From: a virus
Length of the DNA stretch: 64,000 bases
Strand: one strand, 5' to 3'
Virus record (IMG/VR): IMGVR_UViG_3300013120_000110
Span: 1-64,000 of that record
This document shows, one piece after another, positions 35,268 to 46,178 of the stretch. Numbering within the stretch: the stretch's first letter is position 1; each line of letters begins with the position of its first letter. The notes under the pieces are model-generated. The model did no database searches and was not told where the DNA came from. It saw only the letters and a program-made list of their open reading frames with translations. The position numbers and the translations under genes were made by a program.

Positions 35268-38200
35268 TTATGGGAATATCTCCCGCACAAAGCCAGCCAT
35301 CGTCCGAGCCCGCTCCTTCTCTTCTTGGTCCTTGGCTCGCGTGTTTGCGGTCATGGCGCCCCGCCGCATCACGCTCCGTAACTTCTTATCCACAGCCAAG
35401 TTAGCTGTCACGGCGTCAGGTATCTCGCCCGAGAGGCCCATCGGCAGTTGCTTCAGGTTCATCAGGGCGTTTGCCGCCCACTCCGAATCTTCCGCCAGCC
35501 CGGCCCGGAACTCCGCTTCGTACCCTGGCTCCTCTTTTTCTATTGCCAGCCGGATTTTCTTGGTCAGCGGCAGGTAGGATTTGTTGTACCACTCCTTGAG
35601 CAGCAGGTTTTCCAATAGCTCCCGATCTCCGGCATCAGCGGCATCCAGGTTGCTCTTGCGGTAGTGCTCCTTGGTCAAATACCGGGCCGAATCGGGCAGA
35701 CCCAGCTTGAACCGGGCTGCCTCAGCCTTGTTCGCTTGAATCTCAGCCCAATCATCCTCAGTGAGCCCCCTGTTACTGACCCGCACGTAGCGGTTCCAGC
35801 CAACCGGGAGGTTGACGATCCGCTCGACCAGCGTTTCCTCACCGGCCTCGAAAGAGCGACCCCAGAGTGGAGCCGTGAGAATATGGGTAAGCTGTCCCGC
35901 TGAGCCGAACTGGCCCTCAGTCCAGGCCATCATCTTCTTTGTGGATTGCCAGCCACCATGCTCCCACTCTGTCTTGGGGACTATATCAGCCCCATAGAAG
36001 TTATCTCTTGGGTTCCTACCGCAGAAGAACTCGGCCCATTTCTGCGCGATCAACAGTGGTGGGGATAGGTTAGGCACTAGGCCGTCATAAAGCGTGTCCG
36101 CAGCCTCCGCGAGTGCGCCTTGTGGGCTACCGGCCCGCGTCTCAACACCTCCCAGTTCGAGTGCGGCGTCAAGGAACGCGCTCCAAACCCCCGAGATTAG
36201 CTGGCCCATCTCATCCTTCGGGATGGTAAAGAACACAGTCTTTAGACCAAGCGGGGTCTTAACCTGGCCGAGGGGCACCACGTCATAGTTGCGGAAGAAG
36301 TAGGTCCCGATCCACCCCAGGATGGATTCCTGGTTACGCGCTTCTTCCTCCAGGTCATCACCACCACCAAAAATGCTGGCAAGGATGGCGTTTATACCCG
36401 TAGCGGGGGCCCCGTACTTAAACGCCTTGGAAATGGTAGTCGAGGCTATATCTGTCCAGAGGCGGCGGAACCACCACCCCGACCTTGTTCCAGACTTTCG
36501 GGCTAGCCGCAGATCGGCCACCAACCCCTGCCACCTCACGTTGCTATACATAAATAATGAATTGGTGATCGGAGTCCACAGGCCCCGCTCCTTAAAATTA
36601 GGGGTTCCGGCATACTCCCGAACCACAAAGGCTTTCTCGGGGTCGGAGATCAACTCAATCCCCAGCTTCTTGGCTGCCTCTTGGCGCTTGGTAATCATCT
36701 GCCAAGCGGATACCTTACCTGCTGTTTCTTGCACGTTCCCCATCCACTCCATACCCCGCAGTACCTTACCGAGTATGGGCACCGAGCGCTTCTTGGCTGT
36801 CTCAAAAGTGCCGATTCCAAACCGGCGCATCAACCGCTGCGCCTCCCCCCCCCTCATGTGAGATTCAACCTCTACAAAGGGGATGGAGAGTGCGCGAGAG
36901 TGGAACATCTCATCAATCGTTGCATCATCAATCCCAGCCGCCCGACGGGCAGCCACGCTCTTTGCCTTCCAATAGGAGGATAAGACCTCCCCCAGTGTGA
37001 TTACCTGCGCCCTGGAGTGTTTCCGTGCATCCTCTTTGGAGTAGCCCTTCTTGAGAAGCTCCCGCTCCATCTTACTCTCCCACTGTTCCGAGACGGCGCC
37101 CAGGTTGTAGTAGGTGCGCCTCAAGTCACGCATCGGGTTCGCTGCAAGGAAGCCGGGGTTCCAGGAGACGAATAGCCGATGGAAGACCCCATAAAGCGGG
37201 TTGGATAGGAGGCGTCCCACAAAAGCTATCCGCCCAATATCGAAAGACCTGAACCCATCGGCTATTTCTTCGGCCACTAAATAGGCTTTATGTTTGCCAT
37301 CCTCTAGGATAACAAGATAATCTTTCCCGTCTGGTGGTCGCCTTAAAAGTTGTGGGTTGCCGCGTGGGACAGGAACAGACTTAATGGATTCAGGCCAATG
37401 CTGGAGCATGAACTCTCGGGTGGCGTTCTTTCCACGGTTTAGGTCAACCAACCGAACCAAGGACATCATTTTCATAACGGTGGAATCATAGACATTGGCC
37501 GTTGGCTTGAATGTCCCCACTTGTTCTTGAATCATCGGAGAAATGCGCGTTTCAAGGTACTGAACTACTGCAAAGGCAGCATAATTATCCTTATTCGGCA
37601 CAATGACATTCTCAAAAAGTTCTCTGCTATACACCCCGGCCTCTACAGCACTCTCCACAATCCCGAAGACTAGATCATGGAATCGCTGCATGTGATCTTC
37701 AAGTAAGTCAAACTTTCTATCCCCTAACTTTCTCCGCAGCGACTCCAGTTGTTCGGCAGCCGTTTCGGGCGTAAATCCATGTGGATATGCAACTATATTT
37801 CCTTCACGATCCGTAATTCGGCGCAAATACAAGAACTCGCCGATGTCATCCCGTGTAATTCCTTCTTTGTAAAGAGGCTCCTGTACCTCCGCGTGCATCC
37901 GGCTCAGGAACTCCGCCTGGGGGTTGTCTGTATAACTTAACTCACTCAGAGTGTAGTAGGCTGCCAGCGCCAACTTGTTTTCAGGGTCTTCATCTAGGGT
38001 TTTTTCAATTAGATTGTAGAGTGGCATCTTAGAGCGTAAAAAGTACTGACTGAGAATATGCCGTATCTGAGCGAAGATATTGCGCTTTCGTTCTTCTTCC
38101 TCGGCTCGAATGGCCTCAAGTTTCTCATCCCCCGCCAAGTGCCCGCCTCGTAAGGATGCCCGCCTCGCCACCGCCCTAGCATCTTCCGGCTGGTTAAGCA

Positions 38201-41200
38201 CATCTTGAATCTTCAGAAATGCGTCAAGGAACTCAGGCTTTTCATTAAGCCAAGCCTGGAAACCGCGATAAAACTCAGGGGCTCGCTGGGCCAACTCACC
38301 TGGAGCATTAAAGAAGACACTCAGCGCCTCGGCGTACAACTCCTTACCCTCCCGACGGTACTTGATGTAGCGTTGGGTAGATGTAGCCGGATCGTATGGT
38401 GTCCACCACATTGTGAGCTTGAGAAGTTCGTCTCGTATGTTCTCAGCCGTGAGTAGCATACGCTTCTCAATCTCATCCCGTAGCATTTCCTGATACTTCC
38501 GGTGAATCTGTTCGGCGGTGGCATCCTCTTCCACGACCTGCTTGATAGTGCGGCCCGTCTTCTCTCGGACCTCCCGTGTGAACTGTTGTAGCTCGTCCGC
38601 CACTACCCCTCGCATAGCTTCTTTCACAATAGACAGCTTCTCAACAGCGCTCAACTGCTTGATATAACGCAAGAGGTCTGGGTTGTGTACGCCACCTTCC
38701 ACGCTATTCCAAATCGCCAGCACATCCTCGGGTGTAATCCCAAACCGCTGAACAATCTCTTCCTCAATCTCAATCTCCACACCCTTCTGCGAGAGGCGCT
38801 TGGCCTCCTTCTTGAGCCTGTTGCGTTCCTCTTCAGTCAAGGGCTGGGGCCCACCAGGATAGCCCGCTATCCACGCTTCCCCGAACTCGGCTAGTGAGGC
38901 TATCCGCCCAAGGATGTTGCCCCGATTCATTGACTTAATACCCAGCCAATCAACAAGGTGCCCAATCTCATGCGCTAGAACCTTGGCTAACAACCCTTCT
39001 TCACGCGCGGAGATAGCATTTATCACCATACGGGCAAAGGCTTTAGTGGGCTGGGGGTCAAAAAAGCCGAGGTAGGATTGCAGCTTCTTAACCTGTGGTA
39101 CTTTACCAAGTAACTCCTTGATGAGCCGGATCAATTCCGGGCCGGGAAGAGGCTGCATACGCACACGCTCTACCTTCGGAGTGGTTTCATCCGGGGCTTG
39201 GTCGTAGGCGTCACGCGGCGCCTCGGGTCCTGGTTCTGGCTTGTAGTCGGGCGGGAACCCACCTACAGCACCCTCGGGTATCCGCTGCCCTTCAACTCCC
39301 CCCCCGCCACCTGTACCGGGCGGGGCGGCGGTAGGCTCGGTGGGTGCGGGAGGCTGTACCCAGCGTATCCCGTTAATCGCTGCTTGAGCATCGGCCAGTT
39401 TGGACGGCAGCCCAGTCTTCTTTTCTTCGGCACCCCACTCTGTATCCTGACCTGTGACCGTGATGGGGTTGGCTTTGGCTGGCCCCGGCTTGGCCTTGGC
39501 GCCCTTCTTCGCTGTCGGGGGTGGTGGGATGGGCGGGCCAGGGCCCCAGACTGCGTTCAGGCCCTTGGCTGTTTTTTTGACAACAAAACCAGCTTGTTCG
39601 AGTTTCGTTTTAACAACATCCCGGGGGGCTTTCCGCTTGATCCCCATGTCTTCTAGGTTGACCCCAACCGTCATGCCTGGTTTCAGTTCGCCGGGGTGTA
39701 GCCCGAATAGCTCTGGAGCGAATGAGAACTTGTAGCCGTCTCGATAGACCAGGCGCAGGCCAAACACCTCATAGCGCTGGTCGGTTCCACCGTACCTGTC
39801 TGCAACTACACCATGTACCTCAAGCTCCCCTTCGTGAACCGTAAAGACAGGATCGTAGGCAAACTCTGCCACTTCCTCCGCGAGCCATGCTATAGTGTTT
39901 TTGGCCCGGGTCATGTTGCCAAGTAACGGGGCTGCAAAGTCACCCGAGTCTAGTATTATGTCCGCTTTGGTTGGTGTCGGCGCGGCGCCTGTGTGTGGGT
40001 ATAGTAGCTTGCCTTCTGTACCTGCCCCCAGCTTATCGTCCACCCATTTCAAGCTACCATCTTCCCAAACATCAACCGCAACCCGAGCGCGTTTCGATGC
40101 TTCGGCGGGGAACTCTTTGGCGTTAGTCACGGGTGGCAGGTCTGCCCCTAACTCATCTAGTAACACCACGAGTTGTCTGAGCTTAGCGGGGACACCACTA
40201 CGGGCAAAATATTCATTTACCCCAATATGTATCAAGCTGTATCGCGGTATGTCATTTCCCTTGGCGTCCACCTTATGGTTTTTGGGATCACCGCCCTTCC
40301 AGTTCTCTCGGATTGCCCAAATCCCCCCAGGCAGCGGTTCATAAGACAACCATTTCTTTACGGTTCGAGTAAGCGGATTGCCTTCGGCATCATTTTTGCC
40401 GGTTGGAACGCTAACCTCAAGCTCAACTTCCTCCTCCTTGCCCTTGATTTTTTTTGCCTTCTCATTTACGCTATCCCAGAAGCGATTCTCAGCAACCAGG
40501 GCCTTGCGATGTTTTCGCTTTGCCTGAGCTTCCTCCTTTTCGCTTACCGCTCGCTTAGCCTTTTGTTTCTCGCGTTCTGCTTCTAGCTCTTTTTCGGCAA
40601 CAGCTTTGGCAACGTCATTTACCTTTGTGGCCTCGGCAATAATCTCATCGCTACGCTGGAACCAATCTTTGTTGCGCCGAACAGCCTCTAGGCGTTTCTT
40701 AAACCCTGCCCGATCTTCGTCAGAGAGGGCCCTGAGATTTTGGAGGCGACTCAAATGGACCTGGGAGCGGGCTCCCATATACATTTCGGCGTTGCCTTTG
40801 ATAGACGAGGCTAGTGTCTGAGTTTCGGACGGGTGGCCCCAGTCGAAATAGACGCGCTCGGCGGTACTGCGTAACTCATCCTCATTTAAGAGGTGGCCGT
40901 ACTGTGCCTCCACTTGCTTAGCGATAATGTCCTGAAGGCGCTGAGAGTAGCGGGTTTGGTTGGCTGTGTGTTCGCGGGCCTTAGAATCGCTGGTTCCCTC
41001 ACGAATGGCAAGGCGCCCCTCTCGCTCATACGCCCACGGCAGCCAATGAGCTTCCGTAGGTGCAGCCTCCATCTTGTCCTCTATAATCGCCAGGTCGAGC
41101 CTACGCTTATAGGGTTCCTGTTCTTTTTCAATGTCCCTGATAGCGCGGTTCTTTTCCGTAATCTCCGCTTGGAGATTCCTGCGCTTCTTGTGGGCGTTGC

Positions 41201-43376
41201 GCCGTGTCTTAGCCAGGGTCTTCTCTAACTCATCCCGAGCCTTCCTGATCTCTCGAATCTTCTCTTGCCCATGTGCGGCGCCCAACCCCCAGGAATCACG
41301 CTCACCCTTACCCTCGGGGAGTGGCTTGCTTATTCGCCCGGTAGGTGGGCGTACCCACGGCTCATCGGGTAACGGGGGTCGGGGTTCCTCTGCCGGTTCC
41401 TCTTTAACCTCTTCCTCAACAGGAGGCTCCGTAACTGCCGGAACACCAGGCTCAGTAGGCGAGGGAGCTTCTTCTTCAACTGGCCCAAATGATACCTCAC
41501 CCCTCTTTTCTTTGTAAAGCCAAAGTCTCGGGCCGTGGTGTTGTAAAAGCTCGGCTGTTTCAGGAAAGTTTTGGGCAAACTCTTCGTAACCCCAACCACG
41601 CTCTATACCGGCTTGCATTTGGTTGCCAACCGTATCGCCATCGGCGTCAGGCATTGGCAGGTTTAACAGTTCTATATTGACCCCTGTTTCCGGCAGGTAT
41701 AATTTTTCTTCGCCCAAATCTGGTTCGGGGGCACCCTTGCGGGCATCCTCCCAAATCTGCTCAAAGTTTTTGCCTTTAGCTCGCTGGATCGTGGTATATC
41801 GCCCCCACGGGGCGGCCCTATTAGCAGGCGAAGCGTTATATGCTTGTTGAAAAGCGGCTGCTGTGGGGAATTGAGCGACGTGTTCTCGGGGGCTTAGCTC
41901 TTTTTCTTCTTCGCTGGGCTCTGATACTTCCCGAGGCGCTTGTCCGCCCGGAGGAACTTCCGGGCGACCTTCACTGACGGGGGGGACTTCAGGTACTTCG
42001 GTTTCCACCCGTGGGCCCGCGCCCTCATCAACTTGTTCTGCTTCTTGCTTACGCTTGGCATCTTCCCGCTCCTTTATCTTCTGCGCAATCCTTTGTCGCG
42101 CTTCTTCTTCTTTCTCTGCTGGGGTGCGCGGGCCAAGCCTGCGCAGCGGACGGGCAGCCATTCCCGCCGCAGCCGCGCCACCACCCATCACGCCAGTCAA
42201 GATCGTAGTTGGGGCGGCAATCTCCTTGAATGACTTCCATTGGTCGGCGGGGGAAAGCTGACGCCGGGGTGGTTCCTCAGTCATCCCCATACGGTGTTCG
42301 GCGCCGACCTGCCCCGTTTGCGTCACCGTCTCTGTAGCATACTCGCCCCCTAGCGCTTGCGCAAAACCCCTAACGGCACTCGCCGCCACTCGTCTACCGG
42401 CCAAGCCCATAAAGACCCTGCCTAATCCAGTCATGGTCAGGAGGTTCCCCATCGCCTCGGGCCCAGCTTCCCACAAAGCGTGGCGGGATATTTCGGGCAG
42501 GTTCTTTTCCAGCGCTTCGGCCCGCTCCTCATCTGTTAGCTCACGCCCCAGCGATTGCTCAATGGAGTCAAAGAAGGCCCGAGTGACCATGGCCTTGTCC
42601 ATCTTGTAGGCCGCCCGGCCCGACCAGGCTAGCATACCCGCTGCGCCACCAACCTTAGCACCAAGCGGGACGGTTACTGGCGCGGCTGGCCCGCCAGCTA
42701 ACCCAGCCCCGGCGCCTGTAATCGCTCCAACCATCAAGCCCTTTAGACCCTCGATCATAGAGACGGTAGAGAAGCCGGTGCTTGCGGCTGTTTGCTCAAT
42801 ATCACCAACCATAAGATGGGGCAGCGGGATGGGTCCAAACCTCTCTGGCGTTACGGGCATCTCCCGCTGTTCGTCGGTCAACTGGGCTGCGCGGTAGCGC
42901 TCCCGTTCTTGTGCCGCCTCAACCGCTACATCTGCCGCAGTATGCTGGGCGAGTGGGTCGGGGTCTTCCTTCATGTGGCCCCGGGCACCTAGAGTCTGGA
43001 TGGGAATGTCATAGAGTAACCTTCCCATCTGCCTGCCGCCGACCAGCGTACCCTTGGGGGTCCACTTCATTGGCGGGAGAGGTTCGGGCTCTATGATCTG
43101 AGGTGGGTGGGGCAGAGCCCTAACCACTGGAGGCCAGAATGGCACTTGTTCAGCGGGCTCTGGTTTCTCTGTGGGCTTGGCTAGAGGCTTGGCGGGAACC
43201 TTGGCGGGTTTTCTGGGGGGTCGAGGTAGAGCCCGGCCCACATAAGGGGAAACTGGGGGGGCAACTTCAGCGGGAACCTCAGTGGCAAAGTCTTCCCATG
43301 ACGTACCAGCCGCCGCTTGTGCTTTAGTAGAGGTTTTCTCTTCCTCTACGGGCGTAGCGTAGTCTTGCCAACTCAT
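35268..43376 (-). CDS. giant polyvalent phage protein with HExxH and LPD38-like region (2702 aa)
   Basis: 2702 residues, the longest gene here. N-terminus has two near copies of a SWxDxAT motif and proline-rich linkers; hydrophobic Gly/Ala segments lie near 210-250 and 395-420; a long coiled-coil zone is at about 760-1000. HEIGH at 1469-1473 is a zinc-peptidase motif. A C-terminal third (about 1990-2330) contains SWNPGFLAANPMRDL and long helical segments as in the large polyvalent protein domain LPD38 (inference). Such giant late proteins are packed in the virion and injected with the DNA. ATGA overlap with the upstream gene; ends before the promoter at 35.2 kb. Confidence 0.85.
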   Translation of the reverse strand: MSWQDYATPVEEEKTSTKAQAAAGTSWEDFATEVPAEVAPPVSPYVGRALPRPPRKPAKVPAKPLAKPTEKPEPAEQVPFWPPVVRALPHPPQIIEPEPLPPMKWTPKGTLVGGRQMGRLLYDIPIQTLGARGHMKEDPDPLAQHTAADVAVEAAQERERYRAAQLTDEQREMPVTPERFGPIPLPHLMVGDIEQTAASTGFSTVSMIEGLKGLMVGAITGAGAGLAGGPAAPVTVPLGAKVGGAAGMLAWSGRAAYKMDKAMVTRAFFDSIEQSLGRELTDEERAEALEKNLPEISRHALWEAGPEAMGNLLTMTGLGRVFMGLAGRRVAASAVRGFAQALGGEYATETVTQTGQVGAEHRMGMTEEPPRRQLSPADQWKSFKEIAAPTTILTGVMGGGAAAAGMAARPLRRLGPRTPAEKEEEARQRIAQKIKEREDAKRKQEAEQVDEGAGPRVETEVPEVPPVSEGRPEVPPGGQAPREVSEPSEEEKELSPREHVAQFPTAAAFQQAYNASPANRAAPWGRYTTIQRAKGKNFEQIWEDARKGAPEPDLGEEKLYLPETGVNIELLNLPMPDADGDTVGNQMQAGIERGWGYEEFAQNFPETAELLQHHGPRLWLYKEKRGEVSFGPVEEEAPSPTEPGVPAVTEPPVEEEVKEEPAEEPRPPLPDEPWVRPPTGRISKPLPEGKGERDSWGLGAAHGQEKIREIRKARDELEKTLAKTRRNAHKKRRNLQAEITEKNRAIRDIEKEQEPYKRRLDLAIIEDKMEAAPTEAHWLPWAYEREGRLAIREGTSDSKAREHTANQTRYSQRLQDIIAKQVEAQYGHLLNEDELRSTAERVYFDWGHPSETQTLASSIKGNAEMYMGARSQVHLSRLQNLRALSDEDRAGFKKRLEAVRRNKDWFQRSDEIIAEATKVNDVAKAVAEKELEAEREKQKAKRAVSEKEEAQAKRKHRKALVAENRFWDSVNEKAKKIKGKEEEVELEVSVPTGKNDAEGNPLTRTVKKWLSYEPLPGGIWAIRENWKGGDPKNHKVDAKGNDIPRYSLIHIGVNEYFARSGVPAKLRQLVVLLDELGADLPPVTNAKEFPAEASKRARVAVDVWEDGSLKWVDDKLGAGTEGKLLYPHTGAAPTPTKADIILDSGDFAAPLLGNMTRAKNTIAWLAEEVAEFAYDPVFTVHEGELEVHGVVADRYGGTDQRYEVFGLRLVYRDGYKFSFAPELFGLHPGELKPGMTVGVNLEDMGIKRKAPRDVVKTKLEQAGFVVKKTAKGLNAVWGPGPPIPPPPTAKKGAKAKPGPAKANPITVTGQDTEWGAEEKKTGLPSKLADAQAAINGIRWVQPPAPTEPTAAPPGTGGGGGVEGQRIPEGAVGGFPPDYKPEPGPEAPRDAYDQAPDETTPKVERVRMQPLPGPELIRLIKELLGKVPQVKKLQSYLGFFDPQPTKAFARMVINAISAREEGLLAKVLAHEIGHLVDWLGIKSMNRGNILGRIASLAEFGEAWIAGYPGGPQPLTEEERNRLKKEAKRLSQKGVEIEIEEEIVQRFGITPEDVLAIWNSVEGGVHNPDLLRYIKQLSAVEKLSIVKEAMRGVVADELQQFTREVREKTGRTIKQVVEEDATAEQIHRKYQEMLRDEIEKRMLLTAENIRDELLKLTMWWTPYDPATSTQRYIKYRREGKELYAEALSVFFNAPGELAQRAPEFYRGFQAWLNEKPEFLDAFLKIQDVLNQPEDARAVARRASLRGGHLAGDEKLEAIRAEEEERKRNIFAQIRHILSQYFLRSKMPLYNLIEKTLDEDPENKLALAAYYTLSELSYTDNPQAEFLSRMHAEVQEPLYKEGITRDDIGEFLYLRRITDREGNIVAYPHGFTPETAAEQLESLRRKLGDRKFDLLEDHMQRFHDLVFGIVESAVEAGVYSRELFENVIVPNKDNYAAFAVVQYLETRISPMIQEQVGTFKPTANVYDSTVMKMMSLVRLVDLNRGKNATREFMLQHWPESIKSVPVPRGNPQLLRRPPDGKDYLVILEDGKHKAYLVAEEIADGFRSFDIGRIAFVGRLLSNPLYGVFHRLFVSWNPGFLAANPMRDLRRTYYNLGAVSEQWESKMERELLKKGYSKEDARKHSRAQVITLGEVLSSYWKAKSVAARRAAGIDDATIDEMFHSRALSIPFVEVESHMRGGEAQRLMRRFGIGTFETAKKRSVPILGKVLRGMEWMGNVQETAGKVSAWQMITKRQEAAKKLGIELISDPEKAFVVREYAGTPNFKERGLWTPITNSLFMYSNVRWQGLVADLRLARKSGTRSGWWFRRLWTDIASTTISKAFKYGAPATGINAILASIFGGGDDLEEEARNQESILGWIGTYFFRNYDVVPLGQVKTPLGLKTVFFTIPKDEMGQLISGVWSAFLDAALELGGVETRAGSPQGALAEAADTLYDGLVPNLSPPLLIAQKWAEFFCGRNPRDNFYGADIVPKTEWEHGGWQSTKKMMAWTEGQFGSAGQLTHILTAPLWGRSFEAGEETLVERIVNLPVGWNRYVRVSNRGLTEDDWAEIQANKAEAARFKLGLPDSARYLTKEHYRKSNLDAADAGDRELLENLLLKEWYNKSYLPLTKKIRLAIEKEEPGYEAEFRAGLAEDSEWAANALMNLKQLPMGLSGEIPDAVTANLAVDKKLRSVMRRGAMTANTRAKDQEEKERARTMAGFVREIFP

Positions 43377-44962
43377 TTGGAAGTTTTACCCTTCTTTTTC
43401 TTTGGGCCCTTTGCTTTATAAATCTTCCCATCTGGGCCCAAGAACTTGGTGCCCTTGGGGTAGTTGGCAATCACTTCCTCGAACTCAGGGGAATCCACGG
43501 CATAACCGCTTATCGTATCAACCCCATCGACATACCGATCAGGGTGAGTGGGTTTCTTGAATTGAGAGGGCCACTTCCACTTGCCCTCTTCATTTTGAGT
43601 TGGCTCGACACCTGCCTCGTAAGCGGCGCGATAATCGTAGTGGTGCGCCGGATCGTCTGGATCGAGGTTCAAGCCCATAATCTGTGCCCGGCGAGCATAC
43701 CAGTTCTCAAACTTATTCTCCATTCGCCCCAGCGGCGACTCAACCTCTGCTTCTGGCAGCATAGCGTTACCGGGCTGTTGTGATAGCGCCCAGCGCATAA
43801 GCTGGGTAAACGCCCCGTAATCCCCAAGCGGCTTGCCGTCCCTCATCCACTCCACGCGGGTCGGGATGTTGTCACCACGGGCTATGGCGGCATGGACTTG
43901 CCCAACCCACTTGTTGAGTGCTACTAGGTCTGTCCCGAGCTTGCCGTGCGCGGCGGCGGGGAACGGCACCTGACCAGGCTCCCAATCAACCGGGACCTCT
44001 GGCCTAGCCCCCCGACCTTTTTTGCGTCGAAGTTGTTCCGCCCGGCCATCTGGGTTGTCGGGAAGCTCGCCGTCAGGCACACCAATAAACCTAGATTTCG
44101 TATACTTGAGGTATTCGGGCACTCTGTGAAGATTCTCATGGCGCTCGACATACGCCATAGCAGCCTCGTGTAACGCATTTTGATTGGGCGCGAACTCTGT
44201 TGCACCCAAGCCTTCTGTCTTATGCGCCTTTGCTGCCGCACTTAACGCTTCACTGTAACCCTTGTCGTACAAAGCACTTATCCGCTCTCTCTCAACCTGG
44301 GCGGGCCTCTGCTTTGCTTCTGTTTCCTTAACGGCAGCTTCCCTCATCTTGAGTTGATGGGCCTCGGCTTTCTGTTCCATTTGCTGTTCGGCCTGCCTGT
44401 ACCGAATATGATCTTGGGGTTTCTGTCCGAGCCGATGGCCGGGGTGTCCAACCGCCATACCAGCAATCACCGCTTCCTGTAGGCTGGGGGCAGGTAGCTG
44501 ATCTTCACCACCCGCTTGATCTTGCCCGTCCTGTTCAGCACGCATGTAATCCAGGTTGTTGTTGGGTGCGTTGCGATCCGGCGCCCATTGCCGGAGCTTG
44601 GGATTGAACACCCAGGTTGTACCTGGAGCACCCCACTCGCCCTGTTGGTCAAGGAAGGCTTGGCGCCCAATCTGCGCAGGTGGAGATAGTGGCACCTCAT
44701 CAAGTGGAACGGGAAGGGGAGTGATCCGCTCACGCTCTGTATCCAGGTTTGCTAGCTCCCGTTCTCGGACGAAATCAGGCACATCCCCTGACTGGAGCCA
44801 CGCTGCAACCTGAGCATTGCGAGCCAAGGCTTGCTTCTGCATGGGGGTATATCGCACTCGCCCTGCCCTGAGTTCCGCACTCATATCTGCAACGGGTTGC
44901 TGGCCCCCATAAAGTTCGTCTGGAGAAAGGTAGCTCCCCATGACTGGATCAAGAACGTCCAT
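43373..44962 (-). CDS. virion-associated protein (529 aa)
   Basis: 529 residues, helical and charged in the middle (EQQMEQKAEAHQLKMREAAV), with Pro-rich linkers and a Lys-rich end (KAKGPKKKKGKTSK). No signature of a named family. Position directly upstream of the giant gene, with which it overlaps (ATGA), suggests an internal or ejected virion protein. TGGAGAAATGAG precedes the ATG. Confidence 0.7.
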   Translation of the reverse strand: MDVLDPVMGSYLSPDELYGGQQPVADMSAELRAGRVRYTPMQKQALARNAQVAAWLQSGDVPDFVRERELANLDTERERITPLPVPLDEVPLSPPAQIGRQAFLDQQGEWGAPGTTWVFNPKLRQWAPDRNAPNNNLDYMRAEQDGQDQAGGEDQLPAPSLQEAVIAGMAVGHPGHRLGQKPQDHIRYRQAEQQMEQKAEAHQLKMREAAVKETEAKQRPAQVERERISALYDKGYSEALSAAAKAHKTEGLGATEFAPNQNALHEAAMAYVERHENLHRVPEYLKYTKSRFIGVPDGELPDNPDGRAEQLRRKKGRGARPEVPVDWEPGQVPFPAAAHGKLGTDLVALNKWVGQVHAAIARGDNIPTRVEWMRDGKPLGDYGAFTQLMRWALSQQPGNAMLPEAEVESPLGRMENKFENWYARRAQIMGLNLDPDDPAHHYDYRAAYEAGVEPTQNEEGKWKWPSQFKKPTHPDRYVDGVDTISGYAVDSPEFEEVIANYPKGTKFLGPDGKIYKAKGPKKKKGKTSK

Positions 44963-44981
44963 CTCATTTCTCCACTAAATG

Positions 44982-46166
44982 TTACAGCGGCAAGTTTCTG
45001 AATGGTTGGGCTCGCCTATTAGCGTCCGCAAGCCGCATTTGGTTACTGAAAGCACTAGCATACATCGCCTGGGTTGGGTTCATGCCAGAGCGGTAGCCTA
45101 ACCTACGGCGCCGAGCAGCACCGCGAGCGTAAGCGTTAGAACGTACCATCCAGTCCCTATATTCACGTGGCATCAACCGGGGTCGCTGGCTCTCTCGGTA
45201 GGCCAGGTTGCTCTCAACCCGTTCATCATAGTCGGGGTTGGTTGCACGGGCAATTCGGAGAGCTTCAGTCGGGCTAATCTCACTCAGGTTCCGCCCACCA
45301 AGCATGTTGGCATAGTCCTCGTGGCTAGTGTCGATAAGACCCCGCTGGATCAAGTCGTTGGCATAGCGAGTGTTCCGGTCTGCGGTTTGCTCTGGCGTTA
45401 GAGTAGTCCCCCTCCACCCAAGCCTGGGCTTTGTGGGTTGTCCCGCTGCCGCTCGTATTTCGTTTTCAATCTTGTAGTCTAAATACTTCGAGGGAGTCAT
45501 TTGCTGTGTAACACCAGGCTCATCGCCAGCAAGGCTAGCATACCCGCCAAGAGGCTTCGCGTAATACGCACTCATATTCGCCCGCCGCTGTGCCTCTACC
45601 TGAGCCTTTATGTCTTCCGCTTCTCTGGCATCCCTAGCGGCTTGCCAAGCGTCAACACTAGAATAACCTGCCTGCCTTGATGCGATAATATCATCCACAG
45701 AGCGCCGCGTTTGCCACTGTTGTTGCGCGCCGCTGGGCTGACCTGACCGCGCATACCAATCCTCTAGCCCAGCCTGTTGCCGTAATCCCACTGGGTTGGC
45801 TTGATTGGCGGCATACCGCCTTCTGAACTGACCCCCGGTTCGGCTGAAGTCAAAACCTTGCGTTACGTTATAGGGAGAGGCGTAGCCTCTAGTGGAGGCT
45901 GGGGGTAGCCCGTGCGCCGTAACTCCAGCCATGTAGCCTGGTTGGAACATGGGCGACCTGCCGCCATACGGACTGGTCATCGAGCGGGGCGGAAGTGGCC
46001 CATAACCCAGTTGCAAGTCTGGTGACGGAGCGCTAGGTTGCGCAGCCGGAGTGGTGGGCTCGAACCCGGGGGTAAACCCGCCGCCACGGTTGGCCTGCAC
46101 CGCTCGATCTAGCCAGCCGGGTTCCATATCCCATTGCGTAGTGTTATATCCTGGGTATCTAGCCAT
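44982..46166 (-). CDS. virion-associated protein (394 aa)
   Basis: 394 residues with low-complexity Tyr/Arg/Gln-rich composition (WDMEPGWLDRAVQANRGGG), no known domain. The second half is helical (DYANMLGGRNLSEISPTEALRI). AAGGAGAATAGCG precedes the ATG. Probably structural because of its neighbours. Confidence 0.65.
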   Translation of the reverse strand: MARYPGYNTTQWDMEPGWLDRAVQANRGGGFTPGFEPTTPAAQPSAPSPDLQLGYGPLPPRSMTSPYGGRSPMFQPGYMAGVTAHGLPPASTRGYASPYNVTQGFDFSRTGGQFRRRYAANQANPVGLRQQAGLEDWYARSGQPSGAQQQWQTRRSVDDIIASRQAGYSSVDAWQAARDAREAEDIKAQVEAQRRANMSAYYAKPLGGYASLAGDEPGVTQQMTPSKYLDYKIENEIRAAAGQPTKPRLGWRGTTLTPEQTADRNTRYANDLIQRGLIDTSHEDYANMLGGRNLSEISPTEALRIARATNPDYDERVESNLAYRESQRPRLMPREYRDWMVRSNAYARGAARRRRLGYRSGMNPTQAMYASAFSNQMRLADANRRAQPFRNLPL

Positions 46167-46178
46167 CGCTATTCTCCT

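Noticed and set aside
39198-39656. plus-strand ORFs within the giant gene, e.g. a 152-residue one
   Set aside because: All are antisense frames of a long conserved-motif protein, lack sites and have shadow-like composition.
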